Counted from the stretch's first letter, positions 23,000 to 32,063 are shown. The stretch is DNA of 42,475 nucleotides from JACQAI01 sp035507915 (GCA_035507915.1 DATJNS010000383.1:1-42475), one strand, 5' to 3'. The notes: generated from the sequence alone by a model not told the origin. Program-made: numbers and translations.

Positions 23000-24162
23000 T
23001 CCGCCGCACCGAGCCGGGCGAGCCGCGCCGCACCGAGGCGCACGGGTTTGCGATTGTTAAACGGCGTCTCGATGAAGCGGAAGCTGAGCGCCGCGAGGCC
23101 CAGCACCGCGGCGAGATAGACCGCGAACAGCACGAACCCGAGCGGCGTCTGCTCGACGACGCCGGGAAAGGCGCGGTGCACCACCGAGATCAGGGGAAAG
23201 TGGTAGAGATAGACGCCGTACGAGATCCGGCCGATCGCGTTGAGCGGCGCTGCGGCGATGAGCGGCCGCTGCAGCCCGCGCAGGATTACGCAGATCGCGA
23301 GGCCAGCCGCCGCGTCGAGGAGGCTATAGAGCCAGACGTGTTGCCATTGGCGGAACGGGTTGACGGGCAGTCCCAGGGACGTCGGACCGACGAAATAGGG
23401 CTCCACCGCGGTCGGCAGCGGGCCCGACCACCAGACGAACCCATTGACGGCGAGCGCGCCGGCGCACAGCAGCAGCACGCCGCCGGCGCCGGCCAGGAAG
23501 CGCCGCGCCGGCAGGGTGCGGATCGCAGGCTCGAAGAGGGCTATCAATCCCCCGACCGCGAACGCATCGGCGTGCAGGAACGAGGCGACGAACACGACGC
23601 GGCCGGCGTACTCCGCTTCGGGTTGCTGCGCGAACGCCCAGGCGCCGACAATGCCGCGCAGCAGGGGTGACACGAGGATGACGGCGACCAGCGCGCGGAT
23701 CAGGCCGCGGCGGCCGAACGCGAACACGACCAGGGGATAGACGAGGTAGAACTGTTCCTCGACTGCGAGCGACCACAGATGGGAGAAGATGCGGCTGCCG
23801 TCGTAGCCGGGCGACCATTTGACGAAATTGAACGTGTAGGTCAGTAGCGGCAGCACCGCGAAGTCCTTCGGCATGAAGGCGACGAGCGCGATGACGGACC
23901 AGAAGCCGACATAAAGATAGTAGATCGGGAAGATGCGCAGCGCGCGGCGCGCATAGAACACGCCGAGATAGTCCGCGATGCCGAAGCGGGCCTTGTAGTC
24001 GAGCAGGATCCGGCTGATCAGAAAGCCGGAGATCACGAAGAAGATCCACACGCCGATCCAGCCGACCGCGAGCAGGCGATAGTGGAACGAGATCACGAGC
24101 AACACGGCGACGGCGCGCAGGGCGTCCAGGTTGTCGACCCGCGCGGGCGATCCCGTGGCCAT
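22996..24162 (-). CDS. Acyltransferase family 3 (OafA/ExoZ-like)
   Basis: A 388-residue inner-membrane protein with about ten hydrophobic segments. It starts at the family signature NLDALRAVAVLLVISFHYR, with the conserved His of the SFHY motif. GVWIFFVISGFLISRIL, FYARRALRIFPIYYLY, LWSLAVEEQFYLVYP and the C-terminal IGRISYGVYLYHFPLI and SFRFIETPFN follow. Such enzymes O-acetylate or otherwise acylate sugars of exopolysaccharide or lipopolysaccharide at the membrane. The ATG at 24162 lies 11 bases after the GT4 stop, and the stop overlaps the lyase start. A non-sugar decoration is expected on the polymer. Confidence 0.93.
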   Translation of the reverse strand: MATGSPARVDNLDALRAVAVLLVISFHYRLLAVGWIGVWIFFVISGFLISRILLDYKARFGIADYLGVFYARRALRIFPIYYLYVGFWSVIALVAFMPKDFAVLPLLTYTFNFVKWSPGYDGSRIFSHLWSLAVEEQFYLVYPLVVFAFGRRGLIRALVAVILVSPLLRGIVGAWAFAQQPEAEYAGRVVFVASFLHADAFAVGGLIALFEPAIRTLPARRFLAGAGGVLLLCAGALAVNGFVWWSGPLPTAVEPYFVGPTSLGLPVNPFRQWQHVWLYSLLDAAAGLAICVILRGLQRPLIAAAPLNAIGRISYGVYLYHFPLISVVHRAFPGVVEQTPLGFVLFAVYLAAVLGLAALSFRFIETPFNNRKPVRLGAARLARLGAAE

Positions 24163-24173
24163 CGGCGCGTCGG

Positions 24174-25382
24174 TCAAGCGCGGTGGGGCGTGGGGCGCAA
24201 CGCACGGCCGGCGCGCTCGGCGCGCCACAGCGCGATCGCGCGGCCGTAGACCTCGAGCGTGGTGCGACCGATCGCGCTCCAGGTCGGGATGGCCGCGGTG
24301 CCGTGACGGCGCAGCTTTTCGGCGAGCTGCCGCCGCAACGCCGGCGTCTCGACCAGGCGGCCGAGCTCGCGCGCGAACGCCACGGGCTCGAGCGGCGCCA
24401 GCAGCGCGGTCTCGTCGGCCTTCAGGAGATCGCGGAAGCCGCCGATCTCGGACGCGATCACGGCCTTCCCGGCCACCGTCGCGAGGGTGAGCACGCCGCT
24501 CGAGTCGACGTCGTGATACGGCAGGGCGACGACGTCGCAGGCGCCGAACAGCTGGGGAATCTCGGCGTCGCGGATGAAGCGGAGATCCCAGGTCACCTGC
24601 GCGGCGAAGCCGTGCTCGTGACAGAGCTGCACCAGCGGCGCGAGCTCCATGCGCGGTCGGCCGGCGACGTGCAGCCGCAGCTTGGCGCGCGTCGCGGGCG
24701 GCAGCGCGGCGATCGCATCGATCAGCAGCCGCAGCCCCTTGTAGGGCTTGAGCTCGCCGAAGAACAGCACGCGGCACAGCCCGTCGTCGGCGCGCGCATC
24801 GGCGCCCCCACCCTCCGGCAGCGGCAAGAGCCCGTGCGCGACGCTGGCGATGCGTCGGGCATCGACGCCGCGCTCGACGAGATGACGCCGCGTGGTCGGC
24901 GTGTGGGCGATCAGCTGGTCGAACTGGTCGTACAAGGTCTCGGCGCCGAGCAGCTGGAGGCGCGACGCCGCCGCGCCGTGGAACGGCACCGAGTTGTGCA
25001 CCGTCAGGATCAGGGGCGCGCGACGGCGCAGCGCCGGCAGGATGCGGCGATCGAGCACCGGCAAGGCGAGCCACTGCATGTGGATCACGTCGGGCCGCAG
25101 GCGGTCGCACAGCGCGGGCACGCGCGCCATGTCGATCAGATGCTCGACGCTCTTGAGGAGCCGCTGGACCGCGCCGCCCGCGATGCGCGCCGGGGCGCGC
25201 TCGGCGACACGGTAGAAGTGCGGCATCAAGGGCAATGCGGCGTCCGCGGCCGAGCGCTCGAACGGCCGCAGCCGGCGTCCGACCAGATGCACCTGGCAGC
25301 CCGACGTCGCCAGCCCGGCGCACAAGGCGCGGTCGTACGGCAAGGTGAACAGCGAAGGATCGAGCATCACGACGCGCGTCAC
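24174..25382 (-). CDS. Glycosyltransferase family 4 (GT-B fold)
   Basis: A 402-residue cytoplasmic glycosyltransferase. The N-terminal half contains MLDPSLFTLPYDRAL, DVIHMQWLALPVLD and ILTVHNSVPFHG; the C-terminal GT1-type domain has RVLFFGELKPYKGLRLLIDAI, FGACDVVALPYHDVDSSGVLTLA and AVIASEIGGFRDLL. The E-x7-E type donor-binding region corresponds to the SSGVLTLATVAGKAVIASE stretch, where the first Glu is replaced by Ser or Gly, a departure worth noting. The start is a GTG at 25382 that overlaps the flippase stop by four bases (GTGA). It is co-transcribed with the flippase and acyltransferase and probably adds a side-chain or late sugar. Confidence 0.9.
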   Translation of the reverse strand: MTRVVMLDPSLFTLPYDRALCAGLATSGCQVHLVGRRLRPFERSAADAALPLMPHFYRVAERAPARIAGGAVQRLLKSVEHLIDMARVPALCDRLRPDVIHMQWLALPVLDRRILPALRRRAPLILTVHNSVPFHGAAASRLQLLGAETLYDQFDQLIAHTPTTRRHLVERGVDARRIASVAHGLLPLPEGGGADARADDGLCRVLFFGELKPYKGLRLLIDAIAALPPATRAKLRLHVAGRPRMELAPLVQLCHEHGFAAQVTWDLRFIRDAEIPQLFGACDVVALPYHDVDSSGVLTLATVAGKAVIASEIGGFRDLLKADETALLAPLEPVAFARELGRLVETPALRRQLAEKLRRHGTAAIPTWSAIGRTTLEVYGRAIALWRAERAGRALRPTPHRA

Positions 25383-26677
25383 GGCGTCACCTCCAGGGGT
25401 ACGGGGCGCAGACTGCGCAGGCGCAACCACGCCCACGCGCAGGTGATCACGCCGACCGCGCCGAACACGGCGGCGTAGAGGCGCAGGAAGGTCGGGAACT
25501 CGATGCCGCCGAGCGCCGTGAGGGCGGCCAGCCCGAGCATCAGCGCGGCGGCGATCTTGGCGGTCTTGAGCACGTCGCCGAAGAAACCCGAGTAGGACAG
25601 GAAGCTGCTCGCCAGGTTCTGCGCCAGACCGGCGGCGATCAGGACGACCAGCACCCCGCCGGTGCCCGGCGGCATCAGCGAGGCGAGCGGACCGAGCAGC
25701 GCGCCGAACAGCCGGTCGCTCATAAGGGCGAGCGTGCCGCACACCACGAGCGCCGGCAGGCTGCTCATGCCGGCGATCGCGCCGAGCACGCGCGTGAGCC
25801 GACGATAGTCGCCGGCATGGAGCGCCGCGCTCTGCTTGGGCAGGAGCGCCTCGCTGCAGATGCGCAGCGCCATCACGATCGCGCGCAGCAGCTTCTGACA
25901 GGTGTCGAGCACGATCAAAGGCGGTCCGGCGCCGTAGCAGGCGGTGACGATGGCATAGGGCGCGTTCATCAGCATGACGTCGGCGCCCGAGCCGGCCGCC
26001 GCGCCGCTGAGATTGCGCCCGCTGTCGCGCAGCGCGGCGCGGAGATCGTCCCAGCGCCAGCCGCGCAGCACGCCGACGCTGGCGCCGGCGCGTCCGAGCA
26101 CCCGGCCGTACCAGACCAGGCAGCCGAGCGAGAGCCCAAGCATGATCGCCGCATAGGCCGCGAACCAACCGGTGACGAACAGCAGGGCGAGCAGCGCGAA
26201 GTTGCAGCTGCGGCGGAACAGCTCGGCCTTCTCGAACGCCATGCCCTGATCGATCGCCCAGCCGAGGGTCTGCACCTCGAAGTGCCAGAAGTTGGCGACC
26301 AGACAGAACATCAGGAACAGGACGAGGTCGAGCCGCGCGGTGAACAGGAGCGCGAAGCCGATCACGCCGAGGGCGAGCAGCCCGGCATAGGCGGCATACA
26401 AGCGGTAGACCACGGCGCTGCCGTGGGTCGTCTTGCGCTTGAGGAACTCCTCGCGCAACTGGACGAACGCCGCCTTCGAGAGGGCATTGTCGAGCGGCAC
26501 CAGATACAGGCTGAGCGAGGTGACGAGCACGACCGTGCCGTAGAAGTGCGCGTCGAGCACGCGCACGAACACGAACAGCTGACCGAACGACAGCGCGAAG
26601 CTGAGGCTGCTGTTCAGGAGATGGAACAGCGCGAACCGGTTGCCGCTGCGCCCGAGCAGCTCGCGCAGCCGCTTCAT
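25379..26677 (-). CDS. Wzx-like lipid-linked repeat flippase
   Basis: A 432-residue protein with about twelve hydrophobic segments and few charged loops, consistent with the MOP/polysaccharide transporter superfamily. The N-terminal segment FHLLNSSLSFALSFGQLFVFVRVLDAHFYG, with the conserved early G-Q and Y-G features, and the mid-protein AVVYRLYAAYAG and ADVMLMNAPYAIVTACYGAG are in keeping with Wzx proteins. The predicted job is moving undecaprenyl-linked repeats across the inner membrane to the polymerase. The ATG at 26677 overlaps the methyltransferase stop by four bases. The call relies on topology and operon context more than on strong motifs. Confidence 0.85.
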   Translation of the reverse strand: MKRLRELLGRSGNRFALFHLLNSSLSFALSFGQLFVFVRVLDAHFYGTVVLVTSLSLYLVPLDNALSKAAFVQLREEFLKRKTTHGSAVVYRLYAAYAGLLALGVIGFALLFTARLDLVLFLMFCLVANFWHFEVQTLGWAIDQGMAFEKAELFRRSCNFALLALLFVTGWFAAYAAIMLGLSLGCLVWYGRVLGRAGASVGVLRGWRWDDLRAALRDSGRNLSGAAAGSGADVMLMNAPYAIVTACYGAGPPLIVLDTCQKLLRAIVMALRICSEALLPKQSAALHAGDYRRLTRVLGAIAGMSSLPALVVCGTLALMSDRLFGALLGPLASLMPPGTGGVLVVLIAAGLAQNLASSFLSYSGFFGDVLKTAKIAAALMLGLAALTALGGIEFPTFLRLYAAVFGAVGVITCAWAWLRLRSLRPVPLEVTP

Positions 26678-27489
26678 GCCGCCGGTCCCTTGGTCGCCAC
26701 GAACAGGTAGTAGGACGCCAGCGCCTTGATGCCGAGACACGCGCGGACCGCATCGCCCAGCAGGCTGATCAGGTAGACGGGCAGGAAAAACGCGAAATAG
26801 TTGCTCGAGAAATAGTGCGTCTCGACGTCGTCGATCGTGAAGCCGGTGTGCGCGAGCAGCCGCGAGAAGCCGCGCCAGGTCGTGTGATCGTAGTGGGTGG
26901 GAAAGCCGAGATGATCCTTGCGGTCGGGCATCAGGCGATCGATCAGGAAGCGGCTCGCGCGCGGCGGCAGCAGCCGATTGAGCACCGCGAACGGTGCATT
27001 GCGCCCGGCGAACACGCAGATCAGCCGGCCGCCCGGCTTCAGCACGCGGTGCAGGTTGGCGAGGAACTGGCGGTTGTCGCGAATGTGCTCGATGGTCGCG
27101 CGCGAGATCGCGAGATCGACCGAGCCGGGCGGGAGCGGGATCGCGCTGGCGGCGTCGGCCAGCACGCATCGATCGAGGAACGGGTTGAGCTCGAGCTCGT
27201 CGGCGTCGACATCGAGCCCGATGAAGATGCAGGCGTTCTTGGCCGTGAGCCCATCGGCGTAGGACGACCACTTGCCGGCGCCGACGTCGAGGATGGTCTG
27301 CCCGCGCGCGGCCGCCACCAGCCCGGCGACCAGCGCGTCGTAGCGGCGATAGAGGCGGTCCGGCTGGTAGCGACGGGGCGTCAGCGCGAGGCAGAGCGCC
27401 TTGTTGCGCAGGACGAACCAGCGCAGAAGTCCGCCCGCGCGCGGCAGGCCAGCCGGTCGGCCCAGCCCCTCGACATGGTCAACCAGCAT
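26674..27489 (-). CDS. Class I SAM-dependent methyltransferase
   Basis: A 271-residue protein with a Methyltransf_11-type core. Motif I is TILDVGAGKWSSY (about 65-77), followed by IFIGLDVDADELELNP, a motif II-like SVDLAISRATIEHI and LHRVLKPGGRLICVFAG. The C-terminal part has a hydrophobic stretch (YFAFFLPVYLISLLGDAV) that may hold it at the membrane. It is the first gene of a five-gene minus-strand operon (methyltransferase, flippase, GT4, acyltransferase, lyase) joined by overlaps or an 11-base gap. Two AT boxes precede it. Methylation of a sugar hydroxyl in the repeat is the most likely role; the target is unknown. Confidence 0.9.
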   Translation of the reverse strand: MLVDHVEGLGRPAGLPRAGGLLRWFVLRNKALCLALTPRRYQPDRLYRRYDALVAGLVAAARGQTILDVGAGKWSSYADGLTAKNACIFIGLDVDADELELNPFLDRCVLADAASAIPLPPGSVDLAISRATIEHIRDNRQFLANLHRVLKPGGRLICVFAGRNAPFAVLNRLLPPRASRFLIDRLMPDRKDHLGFPTHYDHTTWRGFSRLLAHTGFTIDDVETHYFSSNYFAFFLPVYLISLLGDAVRACLGIKALASYYLFVATKGPAA

Positions 27490-27520
27490 GACGGAACCGA
27501 TCCAGGAAGAACGCGGCGTC

Positions 27521-27571
27521 GCATTAAATTAAATGTCGGCCGCGCGGCCGTCAAAGATATTTAATTTAATA
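27521..27571. promoter_or_regulatory. Paired AT boxes upstream of the methyltransferase-flippase operon
   Basis: GCATTAAATTAAATG (27521-27535, exact TTAAATTAAA at 27524-27533) and ATATTTAATTTAAT (27557-27570, the same decamer on the other strand at 27560-27569) are about 36 bp apart centre to centre. This is the cleanest pair in the window: two exact copies in opposite orientation, separated by GC-only sequence (CGGCCGCGCGGCCG). Confidence 0.7.
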
Positions 27572-27603
27572 AAACGCCAGGCGGCGGCCGGGGCGCCGGC
27601 CCC
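27565..27603 (-). terminator. Possible terminator after the RND permease gene
   Basis: Immediately after the permease stop the minus strand can form GGGGC-CGGC-GCCCC and then a short CGCC-GCCT-GGCG hairpin followed by TTTTATT. The T-rich run overlaps the AT box of the next operon, so its assignment as terminator is tentative. Confidence 0.35.
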
Positions 27604-30600
27604 CTAGTCGCTCTGGGTCGGGCTCGGGCGGGACGTGCCCGGTGCGGGGCCGCCGCCGTGAAGGGCGGCCGGGTCGGCATGCCCGGCGCGGGCGCGCCGG
27701 CGGTGGGTGCTCTCGCGCAGACGCTGGAACACCACGTAGAGCATCGGGATCAGGAAGATGCCGATCGAGCTGGCCACCAGCATGCCGGAGAACACCGACG
27801 TGCCGACGTCGCGCCGGCTGATCTGGGCGGCGCCCTGGGCGAACACCAGCGGCACGAGGCCGAGGATGAAGGCGATCGACGTCATCATCACGGCGCGGAA
27901 GCGCATGCGCGCGCCGAGCGTCGCGGCGTCGAGGATCGTCATGCCGGCCTCGCGCTGCTCCTTGGCGAACTCGACGATCAGGATGCCGTTCTTGGCCGCC
28001 AGCGCGATCAGCACGACCAGCCCGATCTGGGCGTAGAGGTCGAGGTTGAGGCCGGACAGCAGGATGCCGGCATAGGCGCCCAGCACGCCGACCACGACCG
28101 ACAGCAGCACGGGGATCGGGATCACCCAGCTCTCGTACAGCCCGACCAGGAACAGGAACGCGAACACCACCGCCGTGGCGAGGATCGGGCCGGTCTGGCC
28201 GGCCGCCTCGTGCTCCTGGAAAGCGGTGCCGGTCCACTCGAAAGTGTAGCCCGGCGGCAGGACACGGTCGGAGATCTCCGACATCGCGGCCAGAGCCGCG
28301 CCCGACGAGCCGCCCGGCGCCGGGCTGCCGTTGATCGTGATCGAGCGATAGTTGTTGTAGCGCGTGATGATCTGCGGCCCGATCACCGTGCGCTCGCTGG
28401 CGATCGAGCGCATCGGCACCATGCCGCCCGACTGGTTGCGCACGTAGATCTGCCAGATGTCGTCGATGTCGCGACGGTCGGACGCCTCGCCCTCGACGTT
28501 GACCTGCCAGGTGCGGCCGTAAAGGTTGAAGTAGTTGACGAAGAAGCCGCCCAAGGTCGACTGCAGGGCGGTGAAGACGTCGTTGATGTTGAGTCCGAGC
28601 GCCTGCGCCTTGTCACGATCGATGTCGAGATAGACCGATGGCGTCGTCGCGGTGAAGGTCGAGAACACGCGCGCCAGCCGTGGGTCCTGGTTGGCGGCGG
28701 CGACCATGCCCTGCATGACGCTGCCCATCTTGGCCGGATCCTGACCCTCGAGCGCCTCGAGCTGGTACTCGAATCCGCCGGTGACCGACAGGCCGATGAT
28801 CGGCGGCAGGTTGAAGGGCACCACCCGCGCGGTCCGGACGCCCTGCGCGGCCCCGAACATCTTGCGGATCAGCGCCTGCGCCGAGCTGGCCGCGCCCTCG
28901 CGGTCCTCGAACGGCTTCAGCTTGGCGACCATGAAGCCGGTGTTCGACTCGTTGGCGAGATCGAGCAGCGAGAAGCCGATCACCGCGAAGGTGTCCTGCA
29001 CCTGCGGCATGCCCTTGAGGATGTTCTCGACCTGCTCGACGGTCTCGGCGGTGCGCGCGACCGACGCGCCGTCCGGCAGCTGGATGTTGAGGAAGAAGAC
29101 TCCCTGATCCTCCTCCGGCAGGAAGCTCGTCGGCGTGCGCAGCGACAGGCCGTAGATGCCGGCGCCGAACACGACGACCAGCACGATCGACAGCGCGGAA
29201 ACGCGCACCAGCCGGCGCACGATCGCCGCGTAGCCGTCGCGCACGTGATCGATGCCGCGGAGCACGCGGGCCATCAGGCCGCGCCGCGCCGGCTCGTGGC
29301 GCAGGAACACGGCGCACAGCGCCGGCGACAGGGTGAGCGCGTTCAGGGCCGAGATCAGCATCGCGACGCTGATCGTGACGGCGAACTGGCGGAACAGCAT
29401 GCCCGAGATGCCCGGGATGAACGCGACCGGGACGAACACCGACAGCAGCACCAGGGTGATCGCGATGATCGGGCCGGTGATCTGGCCCATCGCCTTGATG
29501 GTCGCGGCCGACGGCGAGAGCTGCGGCTCCTCCTCGAGGATGCGCTCGACGTTCTCCACCACCACGATGGCATCGTCGACCACGATGCCGATCGCCAGCA
29601 CCATCGCGAGCAGGGAGACGGTGTTGGCCGAATAGCCGAGCGCCAGCAGCACCGCGAAGGTGCCGATCAGGCTGACCGGCACGGCAACCGCCGGGATGAT
29701 GGTCGCGCGCAGGTTGCCGAGGAACACGAACACGACGAGCACGACCAGGACGAACGCCTCGACCAGCGTCTTCAGCACCTCGTGGATCGTGTCGCCGACG
29801 AACACGGTGGAGTCGTAGACGACTTGCGCCTTCAAGCCCTGAGGGAAGCGCTGGGCGAGCCGGTTGAGCGTCGCGGTCGCGATCGCCGCCGTACGTACCG
29901 CGTTGGCGTCGGGCGACAGGTACATCGCGATGCCGACCGCCGGCCGACCGTTGATGTGCGTCTCGGTGTCCTCGTTCTGCGCGCCCATCTCGACCCGCGC
30001 CACGTCGCCGACGCGCAGGACCGAGCCGTCGGGGTTGGCGCGCAGCACGATGTCGGCGAACTGGGCCGGCGTGGTGAGCCGGCCCTGGGTCTGCACGTTC
30101 ATCTGGAACCGCTGGTCGTTGGCGACCGGCCTGGCGCCGATGCGCCCGACCGGCGCCTGCACGTTCTGCGTGCGGATCGCGGCGACCACGTCGGACGGCG
30201 ACAGGTTGAGGCTGGTCAGGCGCTGGGTGTCGAACCAGATTCGCATCGAGTACTGCAGCTTGCCGAACAGCAGCACCTGGCCCATGCCCGGCACGCGCGC
30301 GAGCTGGTCGAGCACATTGATCGTGGCGTAGCTGGTGATGAAGCTCGGGGAGAGCTTGGCGTCCTCGCTGAACAGCGCCATGAACTGCAGCACCGCCGCC
30401 GAGCGCTTGATCACGGTGATGCCTTGGAGCTGGACGTCCTGCGGCAGTTGGGCGAGCGCCGTCTGCACGCGGTTGTTGACGTTGACCGATGCCGTGTCGG
30501 CATCGGTGCCCAGCGCGAAGCTGACGGTCAGGTTGTAGCTGCCGTCGTTGCCGCTGGTCGACTTCATGTAGATCATGCGGTCGACGCCGACGACCTGCGC

Positions 30601-30801
30601 CTCGAGCGGCTGCGCCACCGTGGCCTCGACCACGGGCGCGGACGCGCCCGGGTAGTTCGCCGTCACCTGGACGCGCGGCGGCACGATGTCGGGGAACTGC
30701 GCGACCGGGATGCGGGTCAGCGCGATCGCGCCGGCGATCGTGATCACGATCGCGATCACCATCGCGAGCCGCGGCCGGTGGATGAAGATGGCGGAGATCA
30801 T
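27604..30801 (-). CDS. RND multidrug efflux permease (HAE-1, AcrB/MexB-like)
   Basis: A 1065-residue inner-membrane proton antiporter that pumps hydrophobic compounds from periplasm or membrane through a tripartite complex. It starts MISAIFIHRPRLAMVIAIVI and has the HAE-1 features RIPVAQFPDIVPP, VNVNNRVQTALAQLP and the proton-relay VVDDAIVVVENVERIL in membrane helix 4. The Phe-rich porter loop, GTAFQEHEAAGQ, and the duplicated second half ending EFAKEQREAGMTILDA are also present. It follows its membrane-fusion partner by seven bases. No outer-membrane TolC-type gene is in the window. Locus-type AT boxes are absent upstream of the pump genes. Confidence 0.96.
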   Translation of the reverse strand: MISAIFIHRPRLAMVIAIVITIAGAIALTRIPVAQFPDIVPPRVQVTANYPGASAPVVEATVAQPLEAQVVGVDRMIYMKSTSGNDGSYNLTVSFALGTDADTASVNVNNRVQTALAQLPQDVQLQGITVIKRSAAVLQFMALFSEDAKLSPSFITSYATINVLDQLARVPGMGQVLLFGKLQYSMRIWFDTQRLTSLNLSPSDVVAAIRTQNVQAPVGRIGARPVANDQRFQMNVQTQGRLTTPAQFADIVLRANPDGSVLRVGDVARVEMGAQNEDTETHINGRPAVGIAMYLSPDANAVRTAAIATATLNRLAQRFPQGLKAQVVYDSTVFVGDTIHEVLKTLVEAFVLVVLVVFVFLGNLRATIIPAVAVPVSLIGTFAVLLALGYSANTVSLLAMVLAIGIVVDDAIVVVENVERILEEEPQLSPSAATIKAMGQITGPIIAITLVLLSVFVPVAFIPGISGMLFRQFAVTISVAMLISALNALTLSPALCAVFLRHEPARRGLMARVLRGIDHVRDGYAAIVRRLVRVSALSIVLVVVFGAGIYGLSLRTPTSFLPEEDQGVFFLNIQLPDGASVARTAETVEQVENILKGMPQVQDTFAVIGFSLLDLANESNTGFMVAKLKPFEDREGAASSAQALIRKMFGAAQGVRTARVVPFNLPPIIGLSVTGGFEYQLEALEGQDPAKMGSVMQGMVAAANQDPRLARVFSTFTATTPSVYLDIDRDKAQALGLNINDVFTALQSTLGGFFVNYFNLYGRTWQVNVEGEASDRRDIDDIWQIYVRNQSGGMVPMRSIASERTVIGPQIITRYNNYRSITINGSPAPGGSSGAALAAMSEISDRVLPPGYTFEWTGTAFQEHEAAGQTGPILATAVVFAFLFLVGLYESWVIPIPVLLSVVVGVLGAYAGILLSGLNLDLYAQIGLVVLIALAAKNGILIVEFAKEQREAGMTILDAATLGARMRFRAVMMTSIAFILGLVPLVFAQGAAQISRRDVGTSVFSGMLVASSIGIFLIPMLYVVFQRLRESTHRRRARAGHADPAALHGGGPAPGTSRPSPTQSD

Positions 30802-30808
30802 CGCGGAC

Positions 30809-31975
30809 TCAGGAACGTGACGGCGAGCCCGAGCCCGGCGTCACCGGCAACGGCGCGACCACGATGCCGGGGCGGATGCGCTGGATGCCGTCGACCACCA
30901 CCGTCTCGCCCTCGTGCAGGCCGTCCGTCACCACCGCGCTCAGCGGCGTCGACTGGCCGAGCCGGATGCGCTGCTGCACCACCTTGTTCTCACCGTCGAC
31001 CACGTAGACGTAGTCGCCGGACTGATCGGTCAACACCGCGGCGCGCGGCACGGCGAGCGCCTGCACCGGCCGGGAATCCTCGATCACGACGGTGACGAGC
31101 TCGCCATCGACCAGCTCGCGGGTGGCCTCGCCGGCGGCCTGGCCCTCGGCCGGCGCCGGGTTGGGCAGCACGCCCCGCATCGTGATGGTGTCGGTGTTGC
31201 CGGCGACCGTGTTGTCGACGAAGTCGAGCTTGCCGCTGCGCTCGTAGAGCCGCCCGTTGGGCAGGCGCACCTTCACCACCGCCTCGTCGAAGCCGTTGGC
31301 GCCGGCATAGCGCTGGCGCAGATCGAGCGCGGTGCGCACCGGCACCGGGAATACCGCGTACATCGGGTCCTGGCTCACGATCGTGGCGAGCACGCCGGTG
31401 TTCGGGCCGACCACGTTGCCGATGGTGACCGTCGTGCGCCCGATCTTGCCGTCGATCGGCGCGCGGATCTCGGTGTAGTCGAGATTGATCTGGGACTGCC
31501 TGAGCTGTGCCTGCGCGCCGAGAATCTGCGCCTGCAGCGCCCCCTGGTTGGCGAGCGCCAAATCGACCGCCGCCTGCTGACCCGCGGGCGAGCTGAGCAG
31601 GGTCTTCTGGCGCGTCAGCGTGATGCTCGCATTCTGCAGCTGGGCGTTGAACTGCGCGATCGCCGCCTGCTTGGCCTGCACGTCGGCCTGAAACGGCCCT
31701 TGCTCGAGGCGATAGAGCAGATCGCCCTTCTTGACCTCGGCGCCCTCGGTGAACGCGCGGCGATCGAGGAACGCGGTCACCCGCGCGACCAGATTGACGC
31801 GCTCGACCGACTGGATGCGCCCGACGAATTCGCTCGACGGCGTGACGGATTGCGGCACGACCTTCACGACCCCGACGGACGGCGGCCCGGCCGGCTGCTG
31901 GGCGCGGCCCGGGCCGGCCGCGGCGACGAGCCCGGCGGCCAAGCCGAGAAGACGCGCGAGGCGAGGCATCGTCAT
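30809..31975 (-). CDS. RND efflux membrane-fusion (periplasmic adaptor) protein
   Basis: A 388-residue AcrA/MexA-like adaptor. The signal peptide is LARLLGLAAGLVAAAGPGRA, without a lipobox Cys, so it is probably anchored by interaction rather than lipid. The lipoyl half-motif RVTAFLDRRAFTEGAEVKKGDLLYRLE, an alpha-hairpin (AQLQNASITLTRQKTLL), the beta-barrel with LDYTEIRAPIDGKIGRTTVTIGNVV and the membrane-proximal region VQALAVPRAAVLTDQ occur in the usual order. The ATG at 31975 is preferred, with a second in-frame ATG two codons on. It is the first gene of the pump operon and lies 88 bases after the histidine kinase stop. Confidence 0.94.
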   Translation of the reverse strand: MTMPRLARLLGLAAGLVAAAGPGRAQQPAGPPSVGVVKVVPQSVTPSSEFVGRIQSVERVNLVARVTAFLDRRAFTEGAEVKKGDLLYRLEQGPFQADVQAKQAAIAQFNAQLQNASITLTRQKTLLSSPAGQQAAVDLALANQGALQAQILGAQAQLRQSQINLDYTEIRAPIDGKIGRTTVTIGNVVGPNTGVLATIVSQDPMYAVFPVPVRTALDLRQRYAGANGFDEAVVKVRLPNGRLYERSGKLDFVDNTVAGNTDTITMRGVLPNPAPAEGQAAGEATRELVDGELVTVVIEDSRPVQALAVPRAAVLTDQSGDYVYVVDGENKVVQQRIRLGQSTPLSAVVTDGLHEGETVVVDGIQRIRPGIVVAPLPVTPGSGSPSRS

Positions 31976-32063
31976 TCGTAAAGTCCGGCATGCAGGAGGC
32001 GGGCCGCAACCGTACGGCATCGGCGCCCGGCGCGGCAACCGGCGACCCGCCGACGAGCGGGGC

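Noticed and set aside
3287..27571. AT boxes as ends or target sites of insertion sequences.
   Set aside because: No transposase, no flanking target duplications and no inverted terminal pairs around genes. Boxes lie only in promoter gaps.
3287..27571. AT boxes as poly-T tails of rho-independent terminators.
   Set aside because: Most lie in divergent gaps or upstream of starts, are mixed A/T words instead of T runs, and lack an adjoining stem.
3287..27571. AT-box clusters as a CRISPR-like or tandem repeat array.
   Set aside because: Repeats are 10-15 bases, spread over 24 kb in separate gaps, and lack regular spacers.
27658..31095. A very long open frame on the plus strand, over 1100 codons.
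   Set aside because: It lies antisense to the RND permease, which has clear family motifs. The predicted protein is Arg/Asp/His-rich low complexity, typical of the shadow frame of GC-rich genes.
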